From: Cladopsammia gracilis
Taxonomy: Eukaryota > Cnidaria > Anthozoa > Scleractinia > Dendrophylliidae
Direction of reading: 5' to 3'
NCBI GenBank assembly: GCA_022457155.1
Contig: JAJGOT010000604.1
Location: 290,001 to 354,000, forward strand
Length of the DNA stretch: 64,000 nucleotides
This document shows positions 34,801 to 45,465 of this stretch, piece by piece (position 1 is the stretch's first letter; each line of letters begins with the position of its first letter). Made by a program: the position numbers and the translations under genes. Below the pieces are notes generated by a model, which was given only the letters and a program-made list of their open reading frames with translations, did not search any database and was not told where the DNA came from.

Positions 34801-34980
34801 ACGTTTTAATCAATGCGGGAGCAATGCGGGGCTGAGATGTTTCTCACTTAAGATTTCAGAACTGAAGAAGCGGAGATGTAAAGAATTTCTTAAAGGCCAA
34901 AACAAATTGCATTTTTCGATGGGAATTTATGTTGATATCAATCTGTGATTGACTTTTTCTTTGTGTTCTTGTTAGTTTTG
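31191..34980. other. No gene recognised; scattered repeats
   Basis: Contains a (TTTA)n tract at 31,799-31,836, a (TTTTG)n tract near 32,840, and a GC-rich patch at 33.36-33.55 kb. At 34,125-34,190 CGATATCTCAGTTGGTATAA resembles a decayed tRNA-type box A. No exon could be supported. Confidence 0.5.
33360..33545. repeat. GC-rich inverted element with (GCGATCGG)n
   Basis: GAGCGGGCGAGC at the left is inverted as GCTCGCCCGCTC at the right. About four tandem GCGATCGG units lie inside. This GC content is far above the surroundings. Confidence 0.6.
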
Positions 34981-35119
34981 GAGATATTGTTTATAAAACG
35001 TGCTCAAATTTAGTTGTTTCATGATTTCTTTCATCGAAGACAACTCGTTCTCGATGCGCTATAAACGGTTCTCGTTTTGCTTTTAAACATAAACTTATGC
35101 AGATTTGAATAAAATTTTT

Positions 35120-35575
35120 CGAAAGAAGATTGTGTTGTCCATTTTTATGTGTTTGTTCATTCATTACATAGATTGAAAAGCGATTTTATGTTAACAAAAC
35201 AAGACTTGGATTTTATAGTTCTAACTTCACTCGCCTGGCCTTATGCAAATATGTTTGTGTATTTTTTTTTTTGCAATTTTGATTTCCAAATCAGTTTCTC
35301 GGGCAATTTTTGATAAGCAGCACGTGTATTGTATTTTATTCAGAAAGTAGTTGTACTAGTTATTCTAGACGGAGAAAAAGTTGTTTTGTGAACGTTTGTA
35401 CGGTCTAAGTGTATTGTGGTGACGGTCGCGTAATTCTGTTTCTGAGAATTGCTAAAATTGAAAAATAGCCCGATCGTCAATCTTAATTCTTGTACATCCG
35501 ACTTTTCACCGCTAAGTTTATCATCGGCTTTCTGTTCAGAGAGCTACGCTGTTAGGCTCAGCCTATGTATATATA
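35120..35575. repeat. Dispersed repeat, inverted copy at the right edge of the window
   Basis: Reads AAGATTGTGTTGTCCATTTT and continues for about 450 bp as the reverse complement of 63,530-64,000, with moderate divergence. The class is unknown; the other copy runs off the window. Confidence 0.82.
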
Positions 35576-35579
35576 TTAG

Positions 35580-35842
35580 TGAACAAATCACCATAAGAAA
35601 GATGTAATATTCATGACGTCGCGAACGTGGGACAAGTAAAAAACTTTGAGTCCCCGACAGGAATCGAACCTATGACTAGCCTGCAATGCAGGCGTTTATT
35701 AAATGATGGGGCGAAATTTCGAGGACGCGCGCGCGAGGGGAGAAATTTCGCCCCATCATTTAATAAACGCCTGCATTGCAGGCTAACCTATGACCTTCCA
35801 CGCACCGGTCGGATGCTCTAACCACTGAGCTATGAGAGACTC
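35580..35842 (-). mobile_element. tRNA-derived SINE, split by a hairpin element
   Basis: On the minus strand the head reads GAGTCTCTCATAGCTCAGTG with GTTAGAGC (box A type), an anticodon-like CCGGTGC and, after removal of the insert at 35,677-35,785, a box B GGTTCGATTCC and GTCGGGGACTC. The 3' body (towards 35,580) is short. The anticodon stem is poorly paired, so this is not a working tRNA. Confidence 0.75.
35677..35785. mobile_element. 109-bp perfect hairpin element, 9-bp target duplication
   Basis: Two perfect inverted 44-bp arms (35,677-35,720 and 35,742-35,785; start TAGCCTGCAATGCAGGCG) enclose a 21-bp GC-rich spacer. Direct repeats ACCTATGAC flank it at 35,668-35,676 and 35,786-35,794. 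A 9-bp duplication suggests a Mutator-like source. It interrupts the SINE box B. Confidence 0.93.
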
Positions 35843-35875
35843 GTGGCGAGTTAGGCCATATACTAGGTTCATGTA

Positions 35876-37095
35876 TGACATGCGTTCAGGATCAGCAATG
35901 TCCAAGGCGTCATGTGAGGTGATAAATAAAGAAAGATGGTAAATGTTAAGCTCTATTGTATGACATGCGTCCTGTGTACTGCTAGGATCAGCAATGTCGA
36001 AAGTGTCATGTGAGGTGATACATAAACAAAGATGGTAAATGTTAAGCTCTATTGTATGACATGCGTCCTGTATACTGCTAGGATCAGCAATGTGGAAAGC
36101 GTCATGTGATGTGATAAATAAAGAAAGATGGTAAATGTTAAACTCTATTGTATGACATGCGTCCTGTGTACTGCTAGGATCAGCAATGTTGAAAACGTCA
36201 TGTCAGGTCATAAATAAAGAAAGATGGTAAATGTTAAGCTCTATTGTATGACATGCTTCCTGTGTACTGCTAGGATCAGCAATGTTGAAAGCGTCATGTG
36301 AGGTGATAAATAAAGAAAGATGGTAAATGTTAAGCTCTATTGTATGACATGCATCCTGTGTACTGCTAGGATCAGCAATGTCAAAAGCGTCATGTGAGGT
36401 GATAAAGAAAGAAAGATGGTAAATGTTAAGCTCTATTGTATGACATGCGTCCTGTGTACTGTTAGGATCAGCAATGTTGAAAGCGTCATGTGAGGTGATA
36501 AATAAAGAAAGATGGTAAATGTTAAGCTCTATTGTATGACATGCGTCCTGTGTACTGCTAGGATCAGCAATGTCGAAAGCGTCATGTGAGGTGATAAATA
36601 AAGAAAGATGGTAAATGTTAAACTCTATTGTATGACATGCGTCCTGTGTACTGCTAGGATCAGCAATGTCGAAAGCGTCATGATAAATAAAGAAAGATGG
36701 TAAATGTTACACTCAGCTCTATTGTATGACATGCGTCCTGTGTACTGCTAGGATCAGCAATGTCGAAAGCGTCATGTGAGGTGATAAATAAAGAAAGATG
36801 GTAAATGTTAAGCTCTATTGTATGATATGCGTCCTGTGTACTGCTAGGATCAGCAATGTCCAAAGCGTCATGTGTGGTGATAAATAAAGAAAGATGGTAA
36901 ATGTTAAACTCTATTGTATGACATGCGTCCTGTGTACTGCTAGGATCAGCAATGTCGAAAGCGTCATGTGAGGTCATAAATAAAGAAAGATGGTAAATGT
37001 TAAGCTCTATTGTATGACATGCGTCCTGTGTACTGCTAGGATCAGCAATGTCCAAAGCGTCATGTGATGTGATAAATAAAGAAAGATGTCAAATG
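35876..37095. repeat. 96-bp satellite array, about 12-13 units
   Basis: Head-to-tail units of 96 bp (ATGCGTCCTG starts at 35,965, 36,061, 36,157 and so on); consensus words are TACTGCTAGGATCAGCAATG and AAGAAAGATGGTAAATG. Because 96 is a multiple of three, long open frames pass through on the minus strand; they are not genes. The array stops about 100 bp before the first supported exon of the next gene. Confidence 0.93.
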
Positions 37096-37198
37096 TTAAG
37101 CTCGGTAAAGAAATGAGAAAGATGCAATGTTCATCAAATCACTATAACGGGTCTGATTTGAGAGCGGGGTTTAACCATCCGTTTGTTTCGTCCACTAG

Positions 37199-39654
37199 GA
37201 ACTATCTCTGCCAACCAGTGGTATGTATCAAGAACCAGAGGAACAAATGCGGACAAATGCGGCATCGAACAGTCTCACCCCTGTAAGAGCATTTATAAAG
37301 CTGCTGCGCGTGCGCATGACAGTGACGTCATAAATATAGACGGCTCAGGTACGTCACGTGACCCATATCCATGCGAGTCCGAGCCAGGATTGTATGTAGC
37401 TGGTGTTTACATTCGCAGCTACGGGACTCAAGCATTTGTCGCTTGTAAAAACAACAACTTGCGATTCTCTTGCAACACCAGGAACAACTCTTCCAGCGGC
37501 GTCTCTCTGGCAAGAATTACTTTCGTAAACACCTCGCTGTACCTTGTAGATTGTTCGCTAAAAATGACCGGGATCAATTTTGTCAATGGCTCTACTGATG
37601 CTTTGTCTCTGAATTTTTCGCGAGGTTCAACAGGAAAAATATATTTTTCTGGATGTACTTTCTACAACAACAGCGGCAGCGCCCTGAAGATTCGCGGCGA
37701 TTCAGTGAATTTAAACATCATGAATTCTTCCTTAATTGACAATAAGCTGCGCATGCGCAATACAGGGAGCGCACTGCTGGTTATTTCACCGCAAAGCTTG
37801 CTGGCTCAATTTAAAGTCAACTTCACCAATATCACTGTCTCGCAAAACACCTGTCCTGGAAAAGCCTGCTTGGAAATTGGAGGCGGAAACGATGGCCTGT
37901 TGTCAATTAAAATTAAAGAAGGCAAATTTAAGAACAACAATGCATCAGAAAGCGTCGTGGACGTCAGTGGAACTTCAGTCGTGGAATTTACGGCGATTCA
38001 ATTTAGAAAAAATACGGGCAGAGCTGTTAACATTCGTGATGGAAAATCCGTTGAACTGAAAATCATAAACGGAAACTTTGAAAATAATGAAATAGAAGAT
38101 TTCAACAAGATAGCCAACGGAGGAGCAGTCTGTGTCAGCGGTTTCACACAGAAGGCCCTCGTCTTCATGTCGAGGTCAAATTTCACCTCGAACGAAGGCG
38201 ACAATGGTGGCGCATGTGCCTTTGTTAACCTAAAGTTGGTAACATTGGATATCGAGAGCTGCCAGTTTGTTCAAAACGAGGGTTGGAGTTCCGGTGGGGC
38301 GCTAGCTGTGGGAACTAATTATCCGAACTGGCAAGAAAATGCCATTATAAGTATTCGCAATTCAAACTTCAGAGGAAATACACTCTACTTTGGATCACCC
38401 AACAAGCGTAGCTCCTCAAACGACAGTCAAGATGAAGGAGGGGGAGGTGCCTTGGCATTTTATGTGTATAATATACTGAATCTTACATTAAAAAACAACA
38501 CTTTTGCCGACAACAGAGCCGAACAAAAGAATGCTGGAGCTATAAGAGCTAACATAGGCACGCTTTATCAAGAAGCTCAACTCCTCAACTGTAACTTCGT
38601 TCGGAATTCTGGCGCCATAAATTCAGGCACGTTGCAATTAAGTGTTAGCGATCCTTTGCCGTCATCTCCACCGCCTGTGAAAGTAAAAAATTGCACGTTT
38701 ATTCAGAACGAAGCGAATGGCCTTGGTACTTATGACATCTTTTTGTATCAAAATAACCTGACAATCTCATTTTGTAATATTCAAAATAACTCAGGAGGCG
38801 GAATATTTCTTGGAGGCACGGCTGACACCTGTGATGTACGCGTGGAGAATTCTTTGATAACTGACAATGACAACTTTATGTTCTTTCTTCTAAGAAACCA
38901 AATCGACAGCGACGCCAGTTTCAAATTCACCAACGTTTCAATGCTGAGAAATAATTGCAATGGAAAGAGTTCCACCTTCCATGTTTCTATGTACCATACT
39001 AAAAATTCAATACATTTTCAAGCGAGCAAATTCGAGAACAATTTCTGCAAATCAGGTGTTGTGAAAATTTCTGTTACACCTTACCCAGTTCCGGGTTTGG
39101 GCGTGGGCAGTTTAGGCACTGCGGTCGTTATAAACGACACCGAGTTTCGAGGAAACTCTGGCGTCGCGGAAAGCGCACTAACAGTTCTAGACGCTGAGGT
39201 AATCCAAATTGAAAACAGCTCTTTTATAAACAATTTCGGCAGCACAGACGGATCTCATGCGCGCGTCCAGCTACGCTCGAGCGAATTGCAAATCTACAAA
39301 ACCATCTTCTACCAGTCGGAAAAGTCACAAGTCTTCAACATACACAAAGAACAGCCATATAACGGATTTCTTACAGTGACAAGCTTTGGTAACATGTCTG
39401 TAAGCGAGAGTTCGTTTATTTCTGACCCTGTCAGCTACGATGGTAAAGCTCTTATCTTTGTTAAGGGTGCAGGCAGGGTTACTATGGACGATTCCGTAAG
39501 AATTCAATCACCGTTCGGAAGCAAACTGAACCTCCATAATTTCACACATTGGGAGAGTTTTAAAGGTGTTTACAGACGCATTAATTACGTCCTTTTCCAT
39601 GAGTACTCAGCCTTGCCCTATAGGCACTTACAGTATAAGGAGAGGCACCAGTAA
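37199..39654 (+). CDS. Beta-helix ectodomain part, first reading frame
   Basis: Open from the acceptor at 37,198 to a stop at 39,652-39,654. It begins TISANQWYVSRTRGTNADKC, then EQSHPCKSIYKAA, a leader typical of beta-helix surface proteins. The last ~10 residues before the stop (after about INYVLFHEYS) look like out-of-frame sequence. Confidence 0.8.
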
Positions 39655-41410
39655 AGGCTTTACGATGGAGCACCTAGTGAAGTGCCTCACATGTCCCGAT
39701 GGAGGAAACTGTACTTCTGCTTTAGCGGCAAGACCTAACTACTGGGGTTATCCTATTGGTGATGAAGTACACTTCAAGTTTTGTCCCCATGGTTACTGCT
39801 GTCCAGTTGTCAATCAAAAGTGCCCTTACCACAATGTAAGCTATCAGCATTCTGGTTGCCAAGGCAACAGGACTGGGATTCTCTGTGGAAGCTGTAAAGA
39901 AAAATTCACTGAAGCTTTGTTCAACACCGATTGTGTTCTTGTCGCGGAATGCACTCATCGTTGGTATCTGGTCGTTATTTTTATATGCATATCATTGTTT
40001 GCGCTGTACCTTATCCGAAAGCCTCCAATTTTTCAAAAAATAGCATCAAATTTAGCATGGTTTATCGCAAGTAACAGAAAAACAGATTACCACGAATTCG
40101 AGGAATTAGGTAACAAAAACAACACAGATGGTACTTCGTCGTTTTCTTCTCACGGTTTCTTAAAAATCCTCTTTTATTTTTATCAAATTGCTGGACTGTT
40201 GACTATTTCATCTTATGGAGTGGGTGAGTTATTGAGAGATAGCGTTGTATTGCCAGTAATAAACCTTCTTGACTTCAAATCATATCCATACAGTCGCTGG
40301 AACATCTGCCCTTTCCCTGGCCTCACACCGCTTACCAAAACACTGTTTCAAGTTGTTACCGTCGCAGCTATCTTCCTGTTAATCCTGATTATCTACCTTC
40401 TGCACAGTGGCCTTAACAAACTGCGCAAGCGTGCCGCAGCCTTTCCCCCAAGTGGTCCATACCTCGGAGCGATCCTGGAGACCGTGTTGCTAGGTTACTC
40501 AGCGGCTACAGGCACGGCCATGAGGTTGCTGGACTGTGTACAAATACAGCACGTGTCTCGGTGGTATTACAATGCGGAAATCACGTGCTTTCAGTGGTGG
40601 CAGAGCGCCTCTATAGCAGTTATTATTCTCCACCTGTTTCCGTTTATATTCATCTTGTATTTTGGCTCCTTGCGGCTGCATCAGCGACAAATTTCAGCGA
40701 AGATGTTTTTACTGGCATGTGTTTTTCCTCTTCCATATCTGCTTCATGCTTTTGCTGTGTACTTAAAGAAAGCTTTACCACGACCACACAAATCATCCCA
40801 CGAGATGACATCGAAGTCGTCTTCTGTTGATCTTGAAGGGGACAGTAACATGTCATCTCCATGCACCATAGAAGCGTCAGTCCTTGAAGTTCTAAGCGCG
40901 CCATTTTGCAACCAGAAACAAGATGACCAATCACCAGGCAAGATCTACTGGGAGAGCATCCTGATTGGCCGCCGATTTATCTTAATTCTGATTGGCTCGT
41001 TCGTGCCTAATGCCTTCCTGCGCTCTATCTGTCTCGCAATCCTATGCCTCATTTTTCTTTTACATCACATTTCCCAGAAGCCCTTCGTCAAGTTCCGCGC
41101 CAACTTGGCCGAAACGGTTTCCTTGGCAACGTTGGTCGTCATAGCAATACTGAATGTTGGGGTGGCATCGTATTACTTCGCGGCGAGTGAGGCCCGCGGT
41201 GTTGAGCAACAGTATGTCCGCAGCCTACTTTTGACAGAAGCAGTTTTACTGGGATTCATTCCGTTTGTGTTTGTGATCTTTGTCGTCTTGTCATTAGTCT
41301 CGCAGCTTGTTCGGTTGGTGATGATTTTAATCCAAGTGGCTCGGCGGCTTGTTAACAAATCAAAAACTTCTAAACAAGAGCAGGACGAACCTTTGCTTCC
41401 ACCCGAGTGA
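37199..41410 (+). CDS. Receptor-like protein: beta-helix ectodomain, Cys-rich module, about nine membrane helices
   Basis: About 1400 residues. The first ~790 are Asn/Gly-rich parallel beta-helix repeats of the kind 'F.NN.A..GGAL', rich in N-glycosylation sites. Then follows a Cys-rich region (CPIGTYS, CLTCPDGGNC, GILCGSCKEKF) and about nine hydrophobic helices, such as YLVVIFICISLFALYLI and FLLILIIYLLHSGL, and a short polar tail. It resembles large, uncharacterised cnidarian membrane proteins; the ligand is unknown. An acceptor (tccactag|) at 37,198 suggests an unseen upstream exon with the signal peptide, perhaps beyond the 96-bp satellite. The beta-helix frame runs to 39,654, while the Cys-rich and membrane part is one frame over (open from 39,530): a single frameshift, most likely between 39,600 and 39,625, from mutation or assembly error. 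An AATAAA follows the stop. Confidence 0.78.
39602..41410 (+). CDS. Cys-rich and multi-pass membrane part, second reading frame
   Basis: Open from 39,530, but real coding probably begins near STQPCPIGTYSIRRG at about 39,601. It ends at TGA 41,408-41,410. It is not preceded by a good start codon, so it is best read as the continuation of the beta-helix frame. Helices fall at roughly 39,960-40,020, 40,160-40,220, 40,340-40,400, 40,450-40,540, 40,590-40,670, 40,700-40,760, 40,960-41,070, 41,100-41,180 and 41,210-41,340. Confidence 0.82.
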   Translation, partial: STQPCPIGTYSIRRGTSKGFTMEHLVKCLTCPDGGNCTSALAARPNYWGYPIGDEVHFKFCPHGYCCPVVNQKCPYHNVSYQHSGCQGNRTGILCGSCKEKFTEALFNTDCVLVAECTHRWYLVVIFICISLFALYLIRKPPIFQKIASNLAWFIASNRKTDYHEFEELGNKNNTDGTSSFSSHGFLKILFYFYQIAGLLTISSYGVGELLRDSVVLPVINLLDFKSYPYSRWNICPFPGLTPLTKTLFQVVTVAAIFLLILIIYLLHSGLNKLRKRAAAFPPSGPYLGAILETVLLGYSAATGTAMRLLDCVQIQHVSRWYYNAEITCFQWWQSASIAVIILHLFPFIFILYFGSLRLHQRQISAKMFLLACVFPLPYLLHAFAVYLKKALPRPHKSSHEMTSKSSSVDLEGDSNMSSPCTIEASVLEVLSAPFCNQKQDDQSPGKIYWESILIGRRFILILIGSFVPNAFLRSICLAILCLIFLLHHISQKPFVKFRANLAETVSLATLVVIAILNVGVASYYFAASEARGVEQQYVRSLLLTEAVLLGFIPFVFVIFVVLSLVSQLVRLVMILIQVARRLVNKSKTSKQEQDEPLLPPE

Positions 41411-41448
41411 TAATTCCACTATTAAAACCTTTCAATACAGGAGAATAT

Positions 41449-41454
41449 AATAAA
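41449..41454 (+). terminator. Polyadenylation signal AATAAA
   Basis: AATAAA about 40 bp after the stop of the beta-helix membrane gene. Confidence 0.6.
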
Positions 41455-41559
41455 ACTTGATTTACCTGACTTACCTGATTCGGACTGGTGTTAACTTAAA
41501 ATCTTACCGCTCTCACTCCCAGGGTAATTAGTAGTAGTTCTACAGTAACTTTAACGATC

Positions 41560-41715
41560 GGACTGTTCAACGGTATGACTATTTAAATGAAATCCACTGA
41601 AATACCTTCCTGTGGTACTGTTTATTATGCTTTACAAGGTGGTTCAAAATTTTAACTCTGTTGATGAAATTCGAAAGTGTGACCATTCAGATGAAAGCTA
41701 CTAAGCAGTGTTTTC
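41560..41715. repeat. Core-repeat family, one to two diverged units
   Basis: CCTGTGGTACTGTTTATTAT, TGATGAAATTC and GTGTGACCATTCAGATGAAA match the 106-bp core in reverse. Confidence 0.75.
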
Positions 41716-41729
41716 CAGTGGAACTGTTA

Positions 41730-43041
41730 ATAATAATGGGAAGGGGTTGGGGTTGGGCTGGGTAATTTAAAAAAAGAATATCCTGAAAATGCGACTTGAT
41801 GCCTTGTTTGTTTTAGACACCAGTCTTGTACCCGGGCCTCAACAACGCGCTTACCGAGAAAAGAGCCCTCATTGGCTTGGGTGTGACGTCACATGCTATT
41901 ATGCGCCGAGGACGGCTGGGAACGAGACTGCAGCGACACAGCTAAAGAAAAATATTTTGAGCGAAGATAAGATCACCCAACCCCCTTACACCTCAAAAGT
42001 CTAATGGTTGGCCGCCAATCTTGCATATTTCTCATCTAAAGTATCACAAGAGAAAATAAACCACTCACCGAAACACTAGGCAATTTTATACCCTTGTCAC
42101 GGTCAAATTGATAGCCTGGGCACACCTGGCAATTTTTGCTATTAAATTGCCTCGACAAGCGTATACAATTGCCTAGTGGGGTATACCCAGCCCTTCCCCC
42201 CCCCCCCCCGGTACACTTGGCGATTTTCGCCAATCGCCGCAACAAGCGTATAAAATCGCCTAGAGTTCATGTGTCGCTGGCTTAACAGCTGGCCATGGGG
42301 CATACCCATGGTAGCCTTTTCTGAATAGAGCGTATGCACATGACGTCACGGCGGCCATATTGGTGTACCAAAACAATAGAACGGCGGCCATGTTGGTGTA
42401 CCAAAACAATCCTGTGCGATTTGAACGCTTTTCTTATGTTAACACTTTCTTTTGTTCCAATAAATTTGCATAGCTGCTTGCCACGTGAGTGCATACGCTC
42501 TATAAGGCCGGTTTCCAACTCGTCTGAAATCAGTCACTCAAGACCGGGGGGGGGGGGGGTTGCTTAAGACAGTTCAGCTACACAGGCGTTCAAAATACAC
42601 GTGCATGTCGTGTTCAGGAAAGAAACATTTCTTGAATAGAAGTGTCCTTTCTCGATTTTTTTTTTTTGTAGGGATTCTCAATTTGTCCTTTTTTTTTCTT
42701 GCAAAGGGGGGTTCCGGAATCCCTGGAAGCTTTCGCTGGGTACGCCCCTTAACAGTGAAGTCGGTGAACATATTTTGGTGATTTGAAGGTGATTTCTACG
42801 TAAAAGTGTTGCTAAGTTATAAAGAAATAAACAAAATAAACAAACTTTTTATTAATCACTTTTATAAGTGAAAATTCTAGATTTAAAATTCTGCGAATAC
42901 TTACAGTTACAAAGTACAGTCTCTACCAACAACGTGATCAGGTGATTTCTAAGTTAAATTGTTGCTTAGTTATATAAAAAAGTTAAAATTCTGTGAATGC
43001 TTATACAGCTACTAGTCTCTAGCAACAAGCATTTTTGCTGT
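41730..43041. other. No gene recognised
   Basis: Contains poly-C near 42,200, an inverted-repeat element at 42.33-42.50 kb and a G run at 42,546-42,559. No exon supported. Confidence 0.5.
42327..42504. mobile_element. Short inverted-repeat element
   Basis: TAGAGCGTATGCAC at the left and GTGCATACGCTCTA at the right. Contains two near copies of CGGCGGCCAT(A/G)TTGGTGTACC. Confidence 0.65.
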
Positions 43042-43767
43042 TTAAGGTTACAGTGTACCTTCAGATCGAAAATTTATTGAAAATTTTTTTTTGGCGTCAA
43101 AATAAAGTTTACAGAATGAGCTTTCATCCAAAAAAAAATCATCGAAGAATAGTGAAAATTGACGGAGAAATGGCGGTATAACTTTTGTGGGCGGAGTTTG
43201 TTTGTGGAGCGATATGTTTTTTTAAGCGCTGTTTTCTCAAAGTTAATTTTTCGCTTGTTGGGGACACTTTAAAGAGCTACAACTCAAAGGAAATTTGTTC
43301 GATTTTCCTCAAATTTGGACAGAAGCTAGGCTAACATATAATCAACAAAAACGTGTCGGCGAATTTCTTAATTCCGAAAACGTTTTCGTCAAGAGCCATT
43401 TCCGTGCGATCATTCCATTTTTTTTCTCCTGTTTTCGACCATATTCTGTAACTTTTCACTGCAATTGAATATGGGAAATCGCCGACACGTTTTTTTAGCG
43501 CTTCGTGTCCGGAAACCCGAGAACAAATCAAATTAGCAAAATACAATAATCGCTTTGAGTTATAGCGTTTTAAAGCTGATTCGGACGTTCGAATTTAGAC
43601 GTCGTAAAAAATTCGACAATTCATTTTATTACCAAATGGTTTCCATATTTAGATAACCAGCTCTATAAGCTTTAATTTGATATCTGGGTTTAGGTATATT
43701 AAGTGTAATCTTAAGACGCTAGAGTTGTTATACTGGAGACACCCCCGAAGGTACACTGTAACCTTAA
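43042..43767. mobile_element. TTAA-flanked element, 718 bp
   Basis: TTAA at 43,042-43,045 and 43,764-43,767 flank perfect 17-bp inverted ends GGTTACAGTGTACCTTC. No transposase. The target suggests piggyBac or Kolobok type mobilisation. Confidence 0.88.
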
Positions 43768-45030
43768 TACACATGATAACTACTTTCTTTAGCTTATGTA
43801 ACTATATTTAACTTACTTAAGGACAAATACATAGCTTTGTCAACATTTACATCGAATTTACAGTGCCAGATACATCCATTTGATAGAAATACAAGTTAAA
43901 ACTCGCCTTTTAACATGTTAATATAACAATAAAAAAAATAATTTGAGCAAACTGATCCCCCGTTTCTGCTTCCCCCCTACCCCACTCGTTGGGGTAGTTA
44001 CTGGGTGCAGTCTCTGCAGAGTCCCACCCTCACCGGTCCACCCGCACGAGGAAGCTCTTGAGAAGCTTATGGTGCTAAAAGATTATAAGAGTCGACAGCC
44101 TTTTTTCCTCTCATGTGGGGCACATTTTCTTAGATGTGCAGGAGGCATAGCCTCGTGTTGGTGCTAAGCTTGTTTTTGTCCTATAACGTCATAAAATTAC
44201 TGTTTTCATTCTTAACTCTGGCAGACGTCTTAAACTCATGGATTTCTTGGCATATATTAGTTTGATGTCGATTACATCAAGGATTTTCTTGAAAAGTTTG
44301 TGTTAAGGCAGGGCATAACCTAAACACCATTTTTCTGCCACTTGACATGGCTTTAATGGAAATATCTCATTCACATTTCAAGCAAACCAAGAACTCTCTG
44401 CTCATCCCATGAATCTATGTTGCGGGGTGTTTTGTAAATTTTTGGGTGATTTTTGGGTATGTTTGGGAGGAAATAGTTTTTCTCAAAGGATTGGTAAAAT
44501 TAAGAGAAAAAAGAAATACTGAAGATTTAGTGGAATTTTAAAATTAGAATTTGTAGTTAATAATATATTAATAGACGGACACCAAGTTAGTCCACTCAAA
44601 GCAAGCTAGGGTGCTCTTGTGTGAGTATCAACTGCCTGAGGGTGTTCCATAAATCATTTTCTTTCTCTTACTCCTTCTTAAAACGTCTTAAAATTTCATT
44701 CAAATTTAAGTTGAGTCCTGCCTTAAAGGCACTGGCAATGTTACAACTACACAACTTTTTTGGAAAATTTAAACAAACACAAAATGACACAAAACCTATT
44801 GCGACAGAGTGGTTCATCCATAATTATCATGAACACTACGTACCGGGGGGGAGGGGGGGGGGGGGTCCCATATAAAATTGACTTGGGTGATCATTGGAAA
44901 TGTTGAGAGCAACTCCTAAAATGTACCAGAAATTCCTTTTGTGGATGTGGCTCACATTAACTTTTACTCCTAAGAGTAAAAGAGTAATTGTAGTATAGTG
45001 TGGGGGAGTTGTGGGGAAGGGATGTGTAAC
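43768..45030. other. No gene recognised
   Basis: AT-rich with a short G-run element end at 44,844-44,880 (CCGGGGGGGAGG then TCCCATATAA). No exon supported. Confidence 0.5.
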
Positions 45031-45407
45031 AGACTCCAAACCCTCCAAAACAGAGCTGCCAGGGTGATAACCTCCTCTAACTACGATAGATGATCAGTTG
45101 AGATACTGGATGAACTTGGGTGGGATAATCTTGAGACACAAAATACAAGACAATTAGCCATAACAATGTATAAATTGAAAAATCGAAATCACCAGTGTAC
45201 CTGATCATTTGGCTCAAATTTTTAATAGTACAAACTCTATGTATTCTTACAATCTAAAACACTCAACACATAATTTATTTGTACCAAGACCGTATACTGA
45301 GGCTGGAAAAATAGCTTCCACTATAGAGGGACGGTTCTCTGGAATAGTCTATCAAATTACTATTAAAGGACGAGCATTTTTATGAATGGGATTCCGTGAC
45401 TAAATAG

Positions 45408-45464
<57 letters not shown>
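45031..45464 (+). pseudogene. Decayed LINE 3' end with (GATT)n tail
   Basis: Plus-strand translation gives LQTLQNRAARVITSSNYD, then ILDELGWDNLETQNTRQLAI, typical of the reverse-transcriptase C-terminus of CR1/Jockey-like LINEs, with several stops. It ends in a GATT microsatellite at 45,408-45,464, as such LINE tails often do. Confidence 0.82.

Positions 45465-45465
<1 letters not shown>

Noticed and set aside
35648..35842. Functional tRNA-Thr
   Set aside because: After removing the hairpin insert the anticodon stem pairs poorly and the spacing is off; it is better read as a SINE head.
36678..37055. 125-residue open frame with repeats on the minus strand
   Set aside because: It is a read-through of the 96-bp satellite, whose unit is a multiple of three; no other sign of coding.
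40650..40934. Minus-strand open frames inside the nine-helix gene
   Set aside because: Shadows of the plus-strand membrane protein.
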